DNA of 48,269 nucleotides from Candidatus Poseidonia sp. (GTDB taxonomy: Archaea > Thermoplasmatota > Poseidoniia > Poseidoniales > Poseidoniaceae): contig JAKMEE010000018.1 of the NCBI GenBank assembly GCA_022426155.1, positions 1 to 48,269 of the forward strand, written 5' to 3'. Of the stretch, positions 1-8,133 are shown one piece after another (the stretch's first letter is position 1; each line of letters begins with the position of its first letter). The notes beneath the pieces are model-generated. The model saw only the letters and a program-made list of their open reading frames with translations, was not told the DNA's origin and did not search any database. Made by a program: the position numbers and the translations under genes.

Positions 1-235
1 GGAGTTGTGGACCACAATCACACTTCAACGAGCCGAACGCGTCACCGGTCAGACACTCGGAATGGATTCGAACGAGGGGGGCTCCCTCCGAAAGATCTCC
101 AACGTAGAGGATACAGTGTTCATGACCGTTTGATGGATCACGAAAGGCCCGTACACGGAATTCTCCATGAGCGGTAGGGAGGCGGGCATCTGATTCAATT
201 TGCAATTCATTCTGCTGTTCTGGGTTGCCGAGCAT
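1..235 (-). CDS. ribA: GTP cyclohydrolase II, N-terminal part (cut by window edge)
   Basis: Translating the minus strand from the ATG at 235 gives 78 residues with no stop before the edge. They carry the GTP cyclohydrolase II signature: LPTAHGEFRVRAF (residues 19-31), GHEH (37-40), and VRIHSECLTGDAFGSLKCDC (55-74). Cys61, Cys72 and Cys74 have the spacing of the three zinc-binding cysteines of the bacterial enzyme. The enzyme opens GTP to 2,5-diamino-6-ribosylamino-pyrimidinone 5'-phosphate, the first committed step of riboflavin synthesis, in the cytosol. A TATA-like box lies 25 bp upstream of the ATG, so the message is probably leaderless. The other riboflavin genes sit at 39985-42190, so ribA is separate from them. 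Most archaea use a different enzyme for this step (GTP cyclohydrolase III type); this one is of bacterial type. Whether a ribB domain is fused downstream cannot be seen. Confidence 0.93.
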   Translation of the reverse strand, partial: MLGNPEQQNELQIESDARLPTAHGEFRVRAFRDPSNGHEHCILYVGDLSEGAPLVRIHSECLTGDAFGSLKCDCGPQL

Positions 236-256
236 GTAAGAAAATCCACGAGTTTT

Positions 257-264
257 CTTATAAA
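257..264 (-). promoter_or_regulatory. TATA box for ribA
   Basis: The minus strand reads TTTATAAG here, centred about 25 bp upstream of the ribA ATG at 235. That is the archaeal TATA-to-transcription-start distance, so transcription would begin at or next to the start codon. It shares the 94-bp divergent region with the Nudix promoter. Confidence 0.7.
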
Positions 265-300
265 CATTCGTTCTCAACCGAGGATGGTGTTAAACCGCCC

Positions 301-308
301 TTCATATA
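301..308 (+). promoter_or_regulatory. TATA box for the Nudix-photolyase operon
   Basis: TTCATATA is centred about 25 bp upstream of the ATG at 330, which supports a leaderless start there rather than at the GTG at 309. The same nine bases CTTCATATA recur before the phnD-like gene (34680-34688). Confidence 0.7.
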
Positions 309-329
309 GTGAAAGCACTAAAAACGTGC

Positions 330-833
330 ATGGCGACTCTCCAATGCGACTTAGGTGTAGCGGCAAGAGTCGTTAAAGATGGTCTCCTCCTTCTCGTTCA
401 AGAAGCACATGGCCGACACCAAGGTTTGTGGGGGCTTCCTAAAGGACATGTTGAAACAAACGAAAGTCCAGAGGAAGCCGTTGTAAGGGAATTGTTGGAA
501 GAAACAGGCATGGCTGGATCAGTGACTGGTCTTGCGGCCGTTCGCACCGCGCTGCATCAGGACCATCCAGCGGTATTCCTTACCTATGACATGACCCTCC
601 ATGCAGGCAAACTCCAATCTCAAACCGAAGAAATCGCCTCTACCGGATGGTTTTCTCTGGTGGAACTCAACACATTGGAATGGGTCTCTGAGACCATGCA
701 TCAATTGAGTATTGATGGACTCAGTCACCGCCGCACAATGCCTCCCCAAAACGGTCTCACAGCACGAACAGCTCCCTACGCCATTTACCGTACGAGCCAG
801 ACAGTCATCCATGAACAGGAGATGAGCGTATGA
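330..833 (+). CDS. Nudix hydrolase
   Basis: This is a Nudix-fold pyrophosphohydrolase of 167 residues. The Nudix box is complete at residues 39-61: G39, E45, R53-E54 and E57-E58 in the GX5EX7REUXEEXGU pattern, preceded by the usual GLWGLPKGH strand. The box residues bind the divalent metal that cleaves nucleoside-diphosphate-linked substrates; the actual substrate cannot be read from the sequence. I chose ATG 330 because the TATA box at 301-308 is 25 bp upstream; a GTG at 309 would add seven residues. The 3' end overlaps the photolyase start (ATGA), so the two are translationally coupled. Being first in an operon with a photolyase and a peroxiredoxin suggests, as inference, sanitisation of damaged nucleotides or clearing of a nucleotide by-product. 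Confidence 0.9.
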   Translation: MATLQCDLGVAARVVKDGLLLLVQEAHGRHQGLWGLPKGHVETNESPEEAVVRELLEETGMAGSVTGLAAVRTALHQDHPAVFLTYDMTLHAGKLQSQTEEIASTGWFSLVELNTLEWVSETMHQLSIDGLSHRRTMPPQNGLTARTAPYAIYRTSQTVIHEQEMSV

Positions 834-2383
834 TTTCATCCGCACGAGTCAACATTCATGGAGAACGAAATCCAAGAGGTCAATGTGTGGTCTATTGGAT
901 GACATCTGCACGAAGGGCTCATTGGAATCATGCACTGCAACACGCCATCGACATCGCAAACGAGGTGGGTCAGCCCCTCGTTGTCATAGAATGTTTGGCC
1001 CTCAATCATAAATGGGCTAACGACCGAATCTCAACCTTTGTACTCCAAGGCATGATCGACAACCGTGCATCGTTCGCCGACAGCGGTGTCACCTACATTC
1101 CTTACACAGAAACGACCTCCAGAGAGGCATCCGGCCTACTCGAAGAGTGGTTACAGTTTGCAACAGCATGCATCATCGATGACTACCCGACTTACTACCC
1201 ACTTCACGTCCTCAACACAGCCTTGAAGGTTAGTCCATGTGAACTGCATGTGGTTGATTCCAACGGTTTCATGGCCATGAGGGCTCAAGGTCGAGCTTTT
1301 ACCACCGCCTATTCGTTACGGCGCCATCTTCACAAAACAATTCTTGAACACATGTATGATTTTCCTGAATCCCACCCCTTGGTAAATGCAAAGAATTTAC
1401 CCATGATTGACCCGAGTGTCATCCAACAAATATTTGCCAAAAGCAACACTCCGATCACTCCCTATGAATTTCTATGGCGGGTTTCAGAGGGTGGAGATGT
1501 TGGTAAAGAAGCTCTCTCAAATCTCGCTATTGATCATCAAGTGCCTCCGGTTCTCGGTAAAAAAGGGGGAAGCATAGAAGCCAAGCGTCGGTGGAAAAAT
1601 TTCCTCAAGACTCGATTGATGCAATACAAATCCAATCGTAACCAACCAGATTCAAATGGAGCGAGTGGACTTTCTTCTTGGCTCCATTTTGGTCACATCA
1701 GTTCCCATCAAATCATTCATGAAATCTTCCAGGCACATCAATGGGATGTCAGCATGGTCAACCCCCCCAACGATGGACGTCGGCAAGGTTGGTGGGGATT
1801 ACCAGAAGACGTTGAAGCCTTCCTTGATCAAATCATCACTTGGAGAGATATCGGGTTCATACACTGTGCTATGGTGGAAAATCACACCCAATACGAATCT
1901 TTACCAGAATGGGCCAAAGAGACCCTAGCTATCCACGCTTCAGATCCTCGCCCGTATGTTTACACTCTCGAAGAATTCGAACAGGCCAAGACTCATGATC
2001 CCTTGTGGAATGCCGCACAAAATCAATTGCGCAGAGAAGGAATCATCCACAATTACCTTCGCATGTTGTGGGGTAAGAAAATCCTAGAATGGTCGCCAGA
2101 CCCTAAAACGGCCATGGAATGGATGATTGCTTTGAATGATCGTTGGGCCCTTGACGGACGCGATCCGAATTCCTACACCGGCATCGGGTGGGTGCTGGGC
2201 AAGTTTGACCGAGGATGGACAGAGCGTGCCGTCTTTGGGAAAATACGTTGTATGACCAGTGATTCTACGAAGCGTAAGTTCAACACCAAATCTTACATTG
2301 AAAAATACAACTCGCCAGCCTCTCTCCAAACCGTACTCGGTTCTGGGCCGAATCTCTACGTAGCCCACCAAAAAAGGAGTTGA
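830..2383 (+). CDS. phrB: Deoxyribodipyrimidine photolyase, class II type
   Basis: A 517-residue FAD flavoprotein that uses light to split cyclobutane pyrimidine dimers in DNA. The N-terminal part is the Rossmann-like photolyase domain (VVYWMTSARRAHWNHAL, then LVVIECL). The C-terminal FAD domain contains the class II block LNDRWALDGRDPNSYTG (around residues 430-446) followed by GWTERAVFGKIR, in which the Asn, Asp-Gly-Arg-Asp-Pro-Asn and Trp residues are typical of class II enzymes. Class II photolyases occur in methanogenic archaea, some bacteria, plants and animals. It starts inside the Nudix stop codon (ATGA overlap). A surface-ocean habitat would explain the need for UV repair. Length is slightly above the usual 450-480 residues, mostly at the C-terminus. 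Confidence 0.93.
   Translation: MISSARVNIHGERNPRGQCVVYWMTSARRAHWNHALQHAIDIANEVGQPLVVIECLALNHKWANDRISTFVLQGMIDNRASFADSGVTYIPYTETTSREASGLLEEWLQFATACIIDDYPTYYPLHVLNTALKVSPCELHVVDSNGFMAMRAQGRAFTTAYSLRRHLHKTILEHMYDFPESHPLVNAKNLPMIDPSVIQQIFAKSNTPITPYEFLWRVSEGGDVGKEALSNLAIDHQVPPVLGKKGGSIEAKRRWKNFLKTRLMQYKSNRNQPDSNGASGLSSWLHFGHISSHQIIHEIFQAHQWDVSMVNPPNDGRRQGWWGLPEDVEAFLDQIITWRDIGFIHCAMVENHTQYESLPEWAKETLAIHASDPRPYVYTLEEFEQAKTHDPLWNAAQNQLRREGIIHNYLRMLWGKKILEWSPDPKTAMEWMIALNDRWALDGRDPNSYTGIGWVLGKFDRGWTERAVFGKIRCMTSDSTKRKFNTKSYIEKYNSPASLQTVLGSGPNLYVAHQKRS
2371..2379 (+). promoter_or_regulatory. Ribosome binding site deciding a GTG start
   Basis: AAAAAGGAG ends 8 bases before the GTG at 2388. The nearby ATG at 2386 is in another frame, so the Shine-Dalgarno spacing supports GTG 2388 as the start of the SRPBCC/epimerase gene. 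Confidence 0.6.
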
Positions 2384-2387
2384 AGAT

Positions 2388-3785
2388 GTGCCAAGGTATC
2401 AACACACCGCTACCTTCGATGCGCCAGTGGAAGAAGTCTGGGCCTGGTATGACAGCCCAGGGGCATTTCGCCGAGTGATGCCTGAATGGGAAGGGATTAC
2501 TCCCCTACAAGCAGGTGCCTTGGTCAATGAGGCCAGAACGAAATTCAAAGTTAGCCTTGGGCCAATGAAGCGTTTGTGGGTTGCACGCCACTACAATGTT
2601 ATCCATGGCGAAGTCTTTCACGACGTTATGGAAAAGGGCCCGTTTGGGGCTTGGGATCATGAACATCGGTTCGTCCCCACAGGTGAAAACACATCAGAAA
2701 TCCATGACATCATCGATTGGAAATTACCCCTTCATCCCTTGACATTTTGGACGGCTCCTTTCACCGTCAAAGGGCGTATGAAGCAAATGTTTGCCTACCG
2801 TTCAACACGTGTCCAATCGGATTTGGCTCGTATTCGTGAATTCTCTCACCTCCCTCGACACCGAATCTTGATTTCAGGATCCACAGGCCTCATTGGAATG
2901 CAATTGTGCGCCTTCCTCTCAGCAGCCGGCCATGATGTGACTCGTTTGGTTCGTCCCAGTACAACCTTACCGTCCGATGCCGTAAAGGAAAATACCGTTG
3001 TTTGGAACGACCAGACAGGGGAGGTTATCAGTGGCAGTCTTGATGGGTTTGATACCGTCATCCATCTTGCAGGCGCAGGTATTGGTGACCGACGCTGGAA
3101 TGCAAAACGCAAGGAACTCATTTCTAAAAGTCGAAGCATACCAACACGTAATCTTGCTGAACACTTAGCCCGTTGTGAAAACCCCCCTGCAACGTTCATT
3201 TCAGGGTCAGCAACCGGGTTTTACGGAAACCGCTTCAATGAAACATTGGACGAATCATCTGAAGCAGGAAAGAATTACCTTGCAACCATTTGTCAAGAAT
3301 GGGAATCAGCAGCTCAGCCTGCTGCCGATGCAGGAATTCGTACCGTATGGATTCGGACGGGTTTGGTCGTTACGCCTATGGGTGGGGCGTTGAAGAAATT
3401 GCTCTTGCCCTCTCAACTTGGAGGTGGAGGGCCCGTTGCTGGTGGGCGTCAATACTACTCTTGGATTTCTCTCGACGACCAAATCTATGCCATCCATCAC
3501 TTGATGATGACACAATCTTGTTCGGGCCCCTTCAATCTCACGGCACCAACTCCCGTGACTCAGAAAATATTTGCTAAGACCCTCGGACGTGTTCTGCGCC
3601 GACCTGCTTTTATGCCACTTCCAGGTTTTGTTCTCAAAATCATGTTCGGGGAAATGGGGAAAGCCCTTGTCATCGATGGACAGCGAGTTCTCCCAAAACG
3701 ACTCGAAGAAATCGGATATCGGTTTGAACATCAAGATCTCGAATCCTGTTTACGGCAATGCCTTGGTAAACAACGCCTGCCCTAG
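2388..3785 (+). CDS. SRPBCC domain fused to NAD-dependent epimerase (TIGR01777 family)
   Basis: A two-domain protein of 465 residues. Residues 1-150 form an SRPBCC (START-like, polyketide-cyclase-like) ligand-binding domain beginning TATFDAPVEEVWAWYDSP. Residues 158-465 are an extended short-chain dehydrogenase/epimerase of the YfcH/SDR39U1 type, with the dinucleotide-binding motif G164-STGLIG and the characteristic FISGSATGFYG segment. Such fusions are known in bacteria, but the reaction is not established, so I name only the family. The gene starts with GTG four bases after the photolyase stop and belongs to the same operon. In marine bacteria relatives also lie next to photolyase genes, which suggests a light- or damage-related role (inference). 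Confidence 0.88.
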   Translation: MPRYQHTATFDAPVEEVWAWYDSPGAFRRVMPEWEGITPLQAGALVNEARTKFKVSLGPMKRLWVARHYNVIHGEVFHDVMEKGPFGAWDHEHRFVPTGENTSEIHDIIDWKLPLHPLTFWTAPFTVKGRMKQMFAYRSTRVQSDLARIREFSHLPRHRILISGSTGLIGMQLCAFLSAAGHDVTRLVRPSTTLPSDAVKENTVVWNDQTGEVISGSLDGFDTVIHLAGAGIGDRRWNAKRKELISKSRSIPTRNLAEHLARCENPPATFISGSATGFYGNRFNETLDESSEAGKNYLATICQEWESAAQPAADAGIRTVWIRTGLVVTPMGGALKKLLLPSQLGGGGPVAGGRQYYSWISLDDQIYAIHHLMMTQSCSGPFNLTAPTPVTQKIFAKTLGRVLRRPAFMPLPGFVLKIMFGEMGKALVIDGQRVLPKRLEEIGYRFEHQDLESCLRQCLGKQRLP

Positions 3786-3794
3786 GGTGGCTTG

Positions 3795-4256
3795 ATGGGG
3801 CAACATCACCGATGGATTGGTCAAGCCTTCCCTTCGTTTTCAATGAAAAACGAGGATGACGAGACCTTTGACGAATCCCGATTAAAGGGGGGGTGGTCCG
3901 TGATATTTTTTTACCCCAAAGATCGCTCACTCGGATGTAGCATACAGGCACAAACCTTCGTTGAACTCGAAGATGAATTCAAAAAACACGGAGCCCAAAT
4001 CTTGGGAGTTTCAAGTGATAATGTCCGGGAGCACAAGGCTTTCAAGTGTGACCTTGGGGGTTCTCTTTCGCTGTTAAGCGACCATAAAGGCGTATTGCGC
4101 CGCTCAATGAACCTTGGAGCTACACTTGGAATCATTCCGAGCAGAGTAACGTTTGTTGTGGATCCAGAAGGCATTATTCAATGGGTTTACAAATCCCAAC
4201 TCCGGGTCAAATACCACGTGCATGCTTCGTTAAATTTCCTCGCATCTGCCCAATAA
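3795..4256 (+). CDS. Peroxiredoxin (AhpC/TSA, BCP-like)
   Basis: A 153-residue thioredoxin-fold peroxidase that reduces hydrogen peroxide and organic peroxides in the cytosol. The peroxidatic cysteine is C48 in FFYPKDRSLGCSIQAQ, matching the YPKDxTPGCTxQA motif of BCP/PrxQ proteins. The usual Thr and Pro before the cysteine are replaced (SLGC), and the resolving cysteine five residues on is alanine. The only other cysteine visible in the fold is C85 (FKCDLGG), so the resolving step may differ or be 1-Cys. A TTG at 3792 immediately precedes the ATG. It follows the epimerase gene by nine bases, is last in the photolyase operon, and fits a photo-oxidative stress cassette. Confidence 0.88.
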   Translation: MGQHHRWIGQAFPSFSMKNEDDETFDESRLKGGWSVIFFYPKDRSLGCSIQAQTFVELEDEFKKHGAQILGVSSDNVREHKAFKCDLGGSLSLLSDHKGVLRRSMNLGATLGIIPSRVTFVVDPEGIIQWVYKSQLRVKYHVHASLNFLASAQ

Positions 4257-4309
4257 ACAAGCAATTGTGTCGGGAGAGGTCTTGATAATCCAATTCCCTA
4301 TCCGCAATC

Positions 4310-6823
4310 ATGCGCGGAACGCTGCTGGCGGTGTTTCTCCTTTGCATCGCGCTATGTGCGTTGCCTCCTGCAAGTGCGGATGATGATGCACAAAGTGCCA
4401 ACGGATTGACCGACGGTGTCACCTCCAGTGGATACGTTTGTGACCCCGATGGGTGCTCTCCCAACGACAAGCTTGACTACTGGAAAATCCTAGGTAAAAA
4501 GGGAGATATCGTGCAAATTTCATTCTCCGGCTCCATGAGTAATGCAGCATGGTGGTGCCCCGGCGATGGATGGGAAGGCACCTTCACCATGGGCTCAGTT
4601 TCTTCAAATGTTGATGATGGAAACCCGAGTAGTACGCTTTCATCCACTTTATCGACAGCTGGAGAAATCTTAATCAAAGTTGAGGGCAAGGATTCCTGGT
4701 GTAATGATGGGTTCGATTACACACTCACTCCAAGCATTGACAAAACCAATCGAGATTCAGACGAGGATGGTTTTGTCGATAGTGAAGATGACTGTGATGA
4801 CATCGTAGGAACATCAACCAATGACCGAAACGGTTGCATCGATAATGATGGTGACGGATGGTCTGACCCTGATTCTGGCTGGGGTGTTCAAAATGGAGCC
4901 GATGCTTTTGCAAGTGAAACCACCCAATGGTTGGATTCAGATAATGATGGATTTGGAGACAACCTCGAGGGGTACATGGGCGATCATTGTCAGTTCAGTC
5001 GTGGTTATTCAACCGCAGACCGTTTCGGTTGCATCGATACAGACGGTGATTCATACTCTGACCCCGACCCAGGCGGTCTGAACGGATACGAACCATGGCA
5101 TGCACATCCACAGGGAGCAGCCGACGCCTTTGTCAACGATGGCAGTCAATGGAACGACACAGATGACGATGGTTTTGGTGACAATTGGGCCGATGCATCC
5201 ATGAATTTCACTCGCCATCTTTGGGAAATCGGACAATTCTATGACAATGCCACCACACCTGATGCATGTCCCTTTGTCACGGGAGCTTCAACGGCCGACC
5301 GCTACGGTTGTCCCGATACTGACGGCGATTATTACTCAGACGGAGACGAGAACTGGACAATTGAAAATGGGTCCGATGCCTTCCCTGTTGAACCCAGTCA
5401 ATGGGTGGATACTGACCGAGATGGATGGGGTGACAACCAATCGGAAGGAGCCCTTCTCATCGATGATTTCCCCCAAAACCCTACACAATGGAGAGACACT
5501 GACGAAGACGGCTGGGGAGATAACCAAACCTACGGCGCCACCCAAGTCGATGCCTTCCCCTTTGTCCCGTCTCAGTATCGAGACAGTGATGGCGACGGTT
5601 ACGGTGATAACCTCGATGGATTTGAGGGCGACGTCTGCACATATTCATCGCCTGAAGAGGTTGATTCTGGTTGGATCTCTCGATATGACCGATTGGGGTG
5701 TCGAGATGTCGATAAAGACGGCTTCTCAGACCCAACCGATCAATGGATTGCTCACCCTTCTGGTTTCGCTGACGCCTTCCCAAACGATGCAAGCCAATGG
5801 CACGATACTGATGATGACGGCTACGGAGATAACACCGAATACTACGATGGACAAACATGGCGACCTGCAAGCCGACCCGATGGATGCAGGACCACGCTAG
5901 GTGATTCAACTTTTGACCGATGGGGTTGCCCTGACGGAGATGATGATGGATGGTCAGACCCAACTCCCAACTGGCTAGCCAACCCTGGTGGCATGGGAGA
6001 TGCATGGCCGGAAGATTCGACTCAGTGGCACGACAATGATGGAGATGGGCGAGGCGATAATCCGAAGGGAACAACCGCCGATGTATGCCCTGACGTGGCT
6101 GGTACCTCAGTTGGCCCCTCTGCGGGAGGCGACCGATGGGGTTGCCAAGATACGGATGGAGACGGCTGGTCGGATTTAGGTGATGCCTTTATTCACGAAC
6201 CGACGCAATGGAAAGACAGCGATGGAGATGGATATGGGGACCGAATGGAAGGCCACCAAGGGGATGCCTGTCCAGACACCCGAGGTACCTCGATTCTCGA
6301 CCGCCTCGGTTGCCGTGACACCGATGGCGATGGATTTTCAGACCCGACAGACTCATGGGCAGCCCATCCATTTGGCAACGGTGACGCCTTTCCTACAGAA
6401 GCCTTGCAGTGGCAAGATAGTGATCAAGATGGTTTCGGCGATCTACCGCTTGGAGCACTTCGTGATGATTGCCCCAACACTGCTGGTACCTCCACGAGAG
6501 ATTTGCAAGGTTGTCCAGATAGCAATCAAGACGGGTGGTCCAATGATTATGGGGCCATTGCAGCCGCTGTTGCCATCATGGGTGAAGACCCCGCAGCCTC
6601 TTGGATGACCTACCTGGTGATTGGTCTGGGCTTCATCTTTGGTTCAGCTACTGCGCTCATCGTCCGTACCTCAAAGGAGCGTGCTAGTTTGATGGAGCAA
6701 TTAGCCTTCGAAAAGGATACGGAATTACTTCGTTCAGGCATGGAAGAAGTCGCCCCACCCACTCTGATTCCTATTGACCAATTGCCACCGTTGCCTGCAA
6801 CAGGAGGGGACGAACATGCGTGA
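4310..6823 (+). CDS. Secreted TSP3-repeat protein with C-terminal membrane anchor
   Basis: A large envelope protein of 837 residues. A signal peptide (MRGTLLAVFLLCIALCALPPASA) is followed by a ~120-residue beta-rich domain with paired cysteines. Then come about 18 aspartate-rich thrombospondin type 3-like units of the form DxDxDGxxD (for example DSDGDGYGDN), running to about residue 750. Such units bind Ca2+ through the Asp side chains. Many units are spaced by TQW or SQW segments and by a cysteine pair around GTSTxDRxGC. One transmembrane helix lies near residues 764-788, with a short cytosolic tail of about 50 residues. TTGATAAT lies about 25 bp before the ATG and may be a weak TATA box. 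It heads an operon with the next two genes. The ligand is unknown; adhesion or substrate capture is inference. Confidence 0.9.
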   Translation: MRGTLLAVFLLCIALCALPPASADDDAQSANGLTDGVTSSGYVCDPDGCSPNDKLDYWKILGKKGDIVQISFSGSMSNAAWWCPGDGWEGTFTMGSVSSNVDDGNPSSTLSSTLSTAGEILIKVEGKDSWCNDGFDYTLTPSIDKTNRDSDEDGFVDSEDDCDDIVGTSTNDRNGCIDNDGDGWSDPDSGWGVQNGADAFASETTQWLDSDNDGFGDNLEGYMGDHCQFSRGYSTADRFGCIDTDGDSYSDPDPGGLNGYEPWHAHPQGAADAFVNDGSQWNDTDDDGFGDNWADASMNFTRHLWEIGQFYDNATTPDACPFVTGASTADRYGCPDTDGDYYSDGDENWTIENGSDAFPVEPSQWVDTDRDGWGDNQSEGALLIDDFPQNPTQWRDTDEDGWGDNQTYGATQVDAFPFVPSQYRDSDGDGYGDNLDGFEGDVCTYSSPEEVDSGWISRYDRLGCRDVDKDGFSDPTDQWIAHPSGFADAFPNDASQWHDTDDDGYGDNTEYYDGQTWRPASRPDGCRTTLGDSTFDRWGCPDGDDDGWSDPTPNWLANPGGMGDAWPEDSTQWHDNDGDGRGDNPKGTTADVCPDVAGTSVGPSAGGDRWGCQDTDGDGWSDLGDAFIHEPTQWKDSDGDGYGDRMEGHQGDACPDTRGTSILDRLGCRDTDGDGFSDPTDSWAAHPFGNGDAFPTEALQWQDSDQDGFGDLPLGALRDDCPNTAGTSTRDLQGCPDSNQDGWSNDYGAIAAAVAIMGEDPAASWMTYLVIGLGFIFGSATALIVRTSKERASLMEQLAFEKDTELLRSGMEEVAPPTLIPIDQLPPLPATGGDEHA
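6802..6809 (+). promoter_or_regulatory. Shine-Dalgarno for the second envelope gene
   Basis: AGGAGGGG lies inside the end of the preceding gene, six bases before the ATG at 6816. It fixes that start rather than the upstream in-frame ATG at 6774, because the signal peptide begins directly after 6816. Confidence 0.75.
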
Positions 6824-8129
6824 TTTGAGCAAGACGTCTTCTGGAATTGTGATTCTTTTGCTGGTATGCTTGCTCTTGCCCGCAACACATGTTCATGCCG
6901 AACAAAGTGCAGAGGAGCGGCTGGAAGAGGAAGGCATCGTCCTCTTGGCCCTACGAAACGACACGATTGATACAGATCAAGATGGAGACATCGACGCTGT
7001 TCGTGTCGTGATTGTGATGAATGCAACAACTCAAGAATCAGATCTTATTCTCAAATTACGCAGCCTTCACAAAGAGCGTGAAGTGCTCCAAATTCAAGAG
7101 GTTTCTTTTGAGAATCAGACGAATGTGAGTTTGGTCTACGATGCATGGTCCTCTGGTGAGCATGAATTGCGACTGGATTTCTTCGACCAGAACGGTGACT
7201 TCCTTGCCTCATACCCGCTTCCTACGTTCATGTTACAACCCGCATTGAAGGTGCCTCATGTACATCTGGGATTAGAGGCAGCCGACGATATCAAAACTGG
7301 AGAATTGTGCAACATTCACAGGGAATTTGCTGATGAAACTGGGCCAAGGTACGGGGAGACGGGCATTCGTACCTTCACCGGAGCTCCCTTCAGCGTGCTT
7401 GATTCCCAAGGCATCTTGGATTGTTCTTCATGGCCCGCTGGTGTTTATGAATTGAAAGAAACCTACCGAAATGGGTTGGGGCAGACTGCTGAATCAACCC
7501 TTAATTTCACCATTTTAAATCGCCCAGCTCCAGCATTTGGCCTTGAGGCCAAAGGCCATCAAAATAGCACAGATACCCCATGCACCATTGACATCGTTCC
7601 TTCAAGTCAGTCTTGGAGCTTGAAAGATATCGAGGACATGACAAAAATTTGGTCGATCAAAGGAAAAGTCGTTGAAGGTTTGAATTCAACCACAATAGAT
7701 TGCCGCTCTCTTTCTCCGGGTGCCTATCTCGTCACGGTTGAAGTGGTCACCGAAAAAATGATCTCATCCACTGAAGGAATCAACATCATCCGTCTTCCTT
7801 CTTCAGATTTAATTGAAGAGGGGAACACGACGCTACCATCCATTTCTAAAGGTGCTGAAACTCAAACCGAATCCGTGGGTTGGTTTTCGATTGGGGCGTT
7901 GGCCTTGGTGGTGACAGTGCTGGTATTCTTGATGCTCGTGAGGGTCAAGGAAGTCGTGCCGCTTGATTTACCCAATCTTGGGCCAGAACCTCAAATTTTA
8001 GCTGACGGTTCACCCGATCCACAAGGATTGCCTACCACTTTGGACGACCAAGGCGTATTATGGCGTCAACATCCAGATGGAAGATTGGACTGGTGGGATA
8101 ACGACTGGCGTATTTGGCAACAATGGTGA
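6816..8129 (+). CDS. Single-pass secreted/membrane protein, unknown function
   Basis: A 437-residue protein I cannot assign to a named family. It has a signal peptide (IVILLLVCLLLPATHVHA), an extracellular part of about 325 residues that looks like two or three Ig-like beta-sandwich domains, and one calcium-type loop (DTDQDGDIDAV). A transmembrane helix lies near residues 353-378. The cytosolic tail ends in a tryptophan-rich stretch (LWRQHPDGRLDWWDNDWRIW). That tail resembles the DUF2510 motif in which a short DPxG turn precedes a WWD core. The gene overlaps the upstream TSP3 gene by eight bases and is followed after four bases by the next gene, so the three are co-expressed. Its topology matches the TSP3 protein, suggesting partners in one surface complex (inference). 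Confidence 0.85.
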   Translation: MRDLSKTSSGIVILLLVCLLLPATHVHAEQSAEERLEEEGIVLLALRNDTIDTDQDGDIDAVRVVIVMNATTQESDLILKLRSLHKEREVLQIQEVSFENQTNVSLVYDAWSSGEHELRLDFFDQNGDFLASYPLPTFMLQPALKVPHVHLGLEAADDIKTGELCNIHREFADETGPRYGETGIRTFTGAPFSVLDSQGILDCSSWPAGVYELKETYRNGLGQTAESTLNFTILNRPAPAFGLEAKGHQNSTDTPCTIDIVPSSQSWSLKDIEDMTKIWSIKGKVVEGLNSTTIDCRSLSPGAYLVTVEVVTEKMISSTEGINIIRLPSSDLIEEGNTTLPSISKGAETQTESVGWFSIGALALVVTVLVFLMLVRVKEVVPLDLPNLGPEPQILADGSPDPQGLPTTLDDQGVLWRQHPDGRLDWWDNDWRIWQQW

Positions 8130-8133
8130 TCAC

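Noticed and set aside
49-267. A 72-codon minus-strand frame at the left edge
   Set aside because: It overlaps, in another frame, the sequence that translates into a clear GTP cyclohydrolase II; it has no family features.
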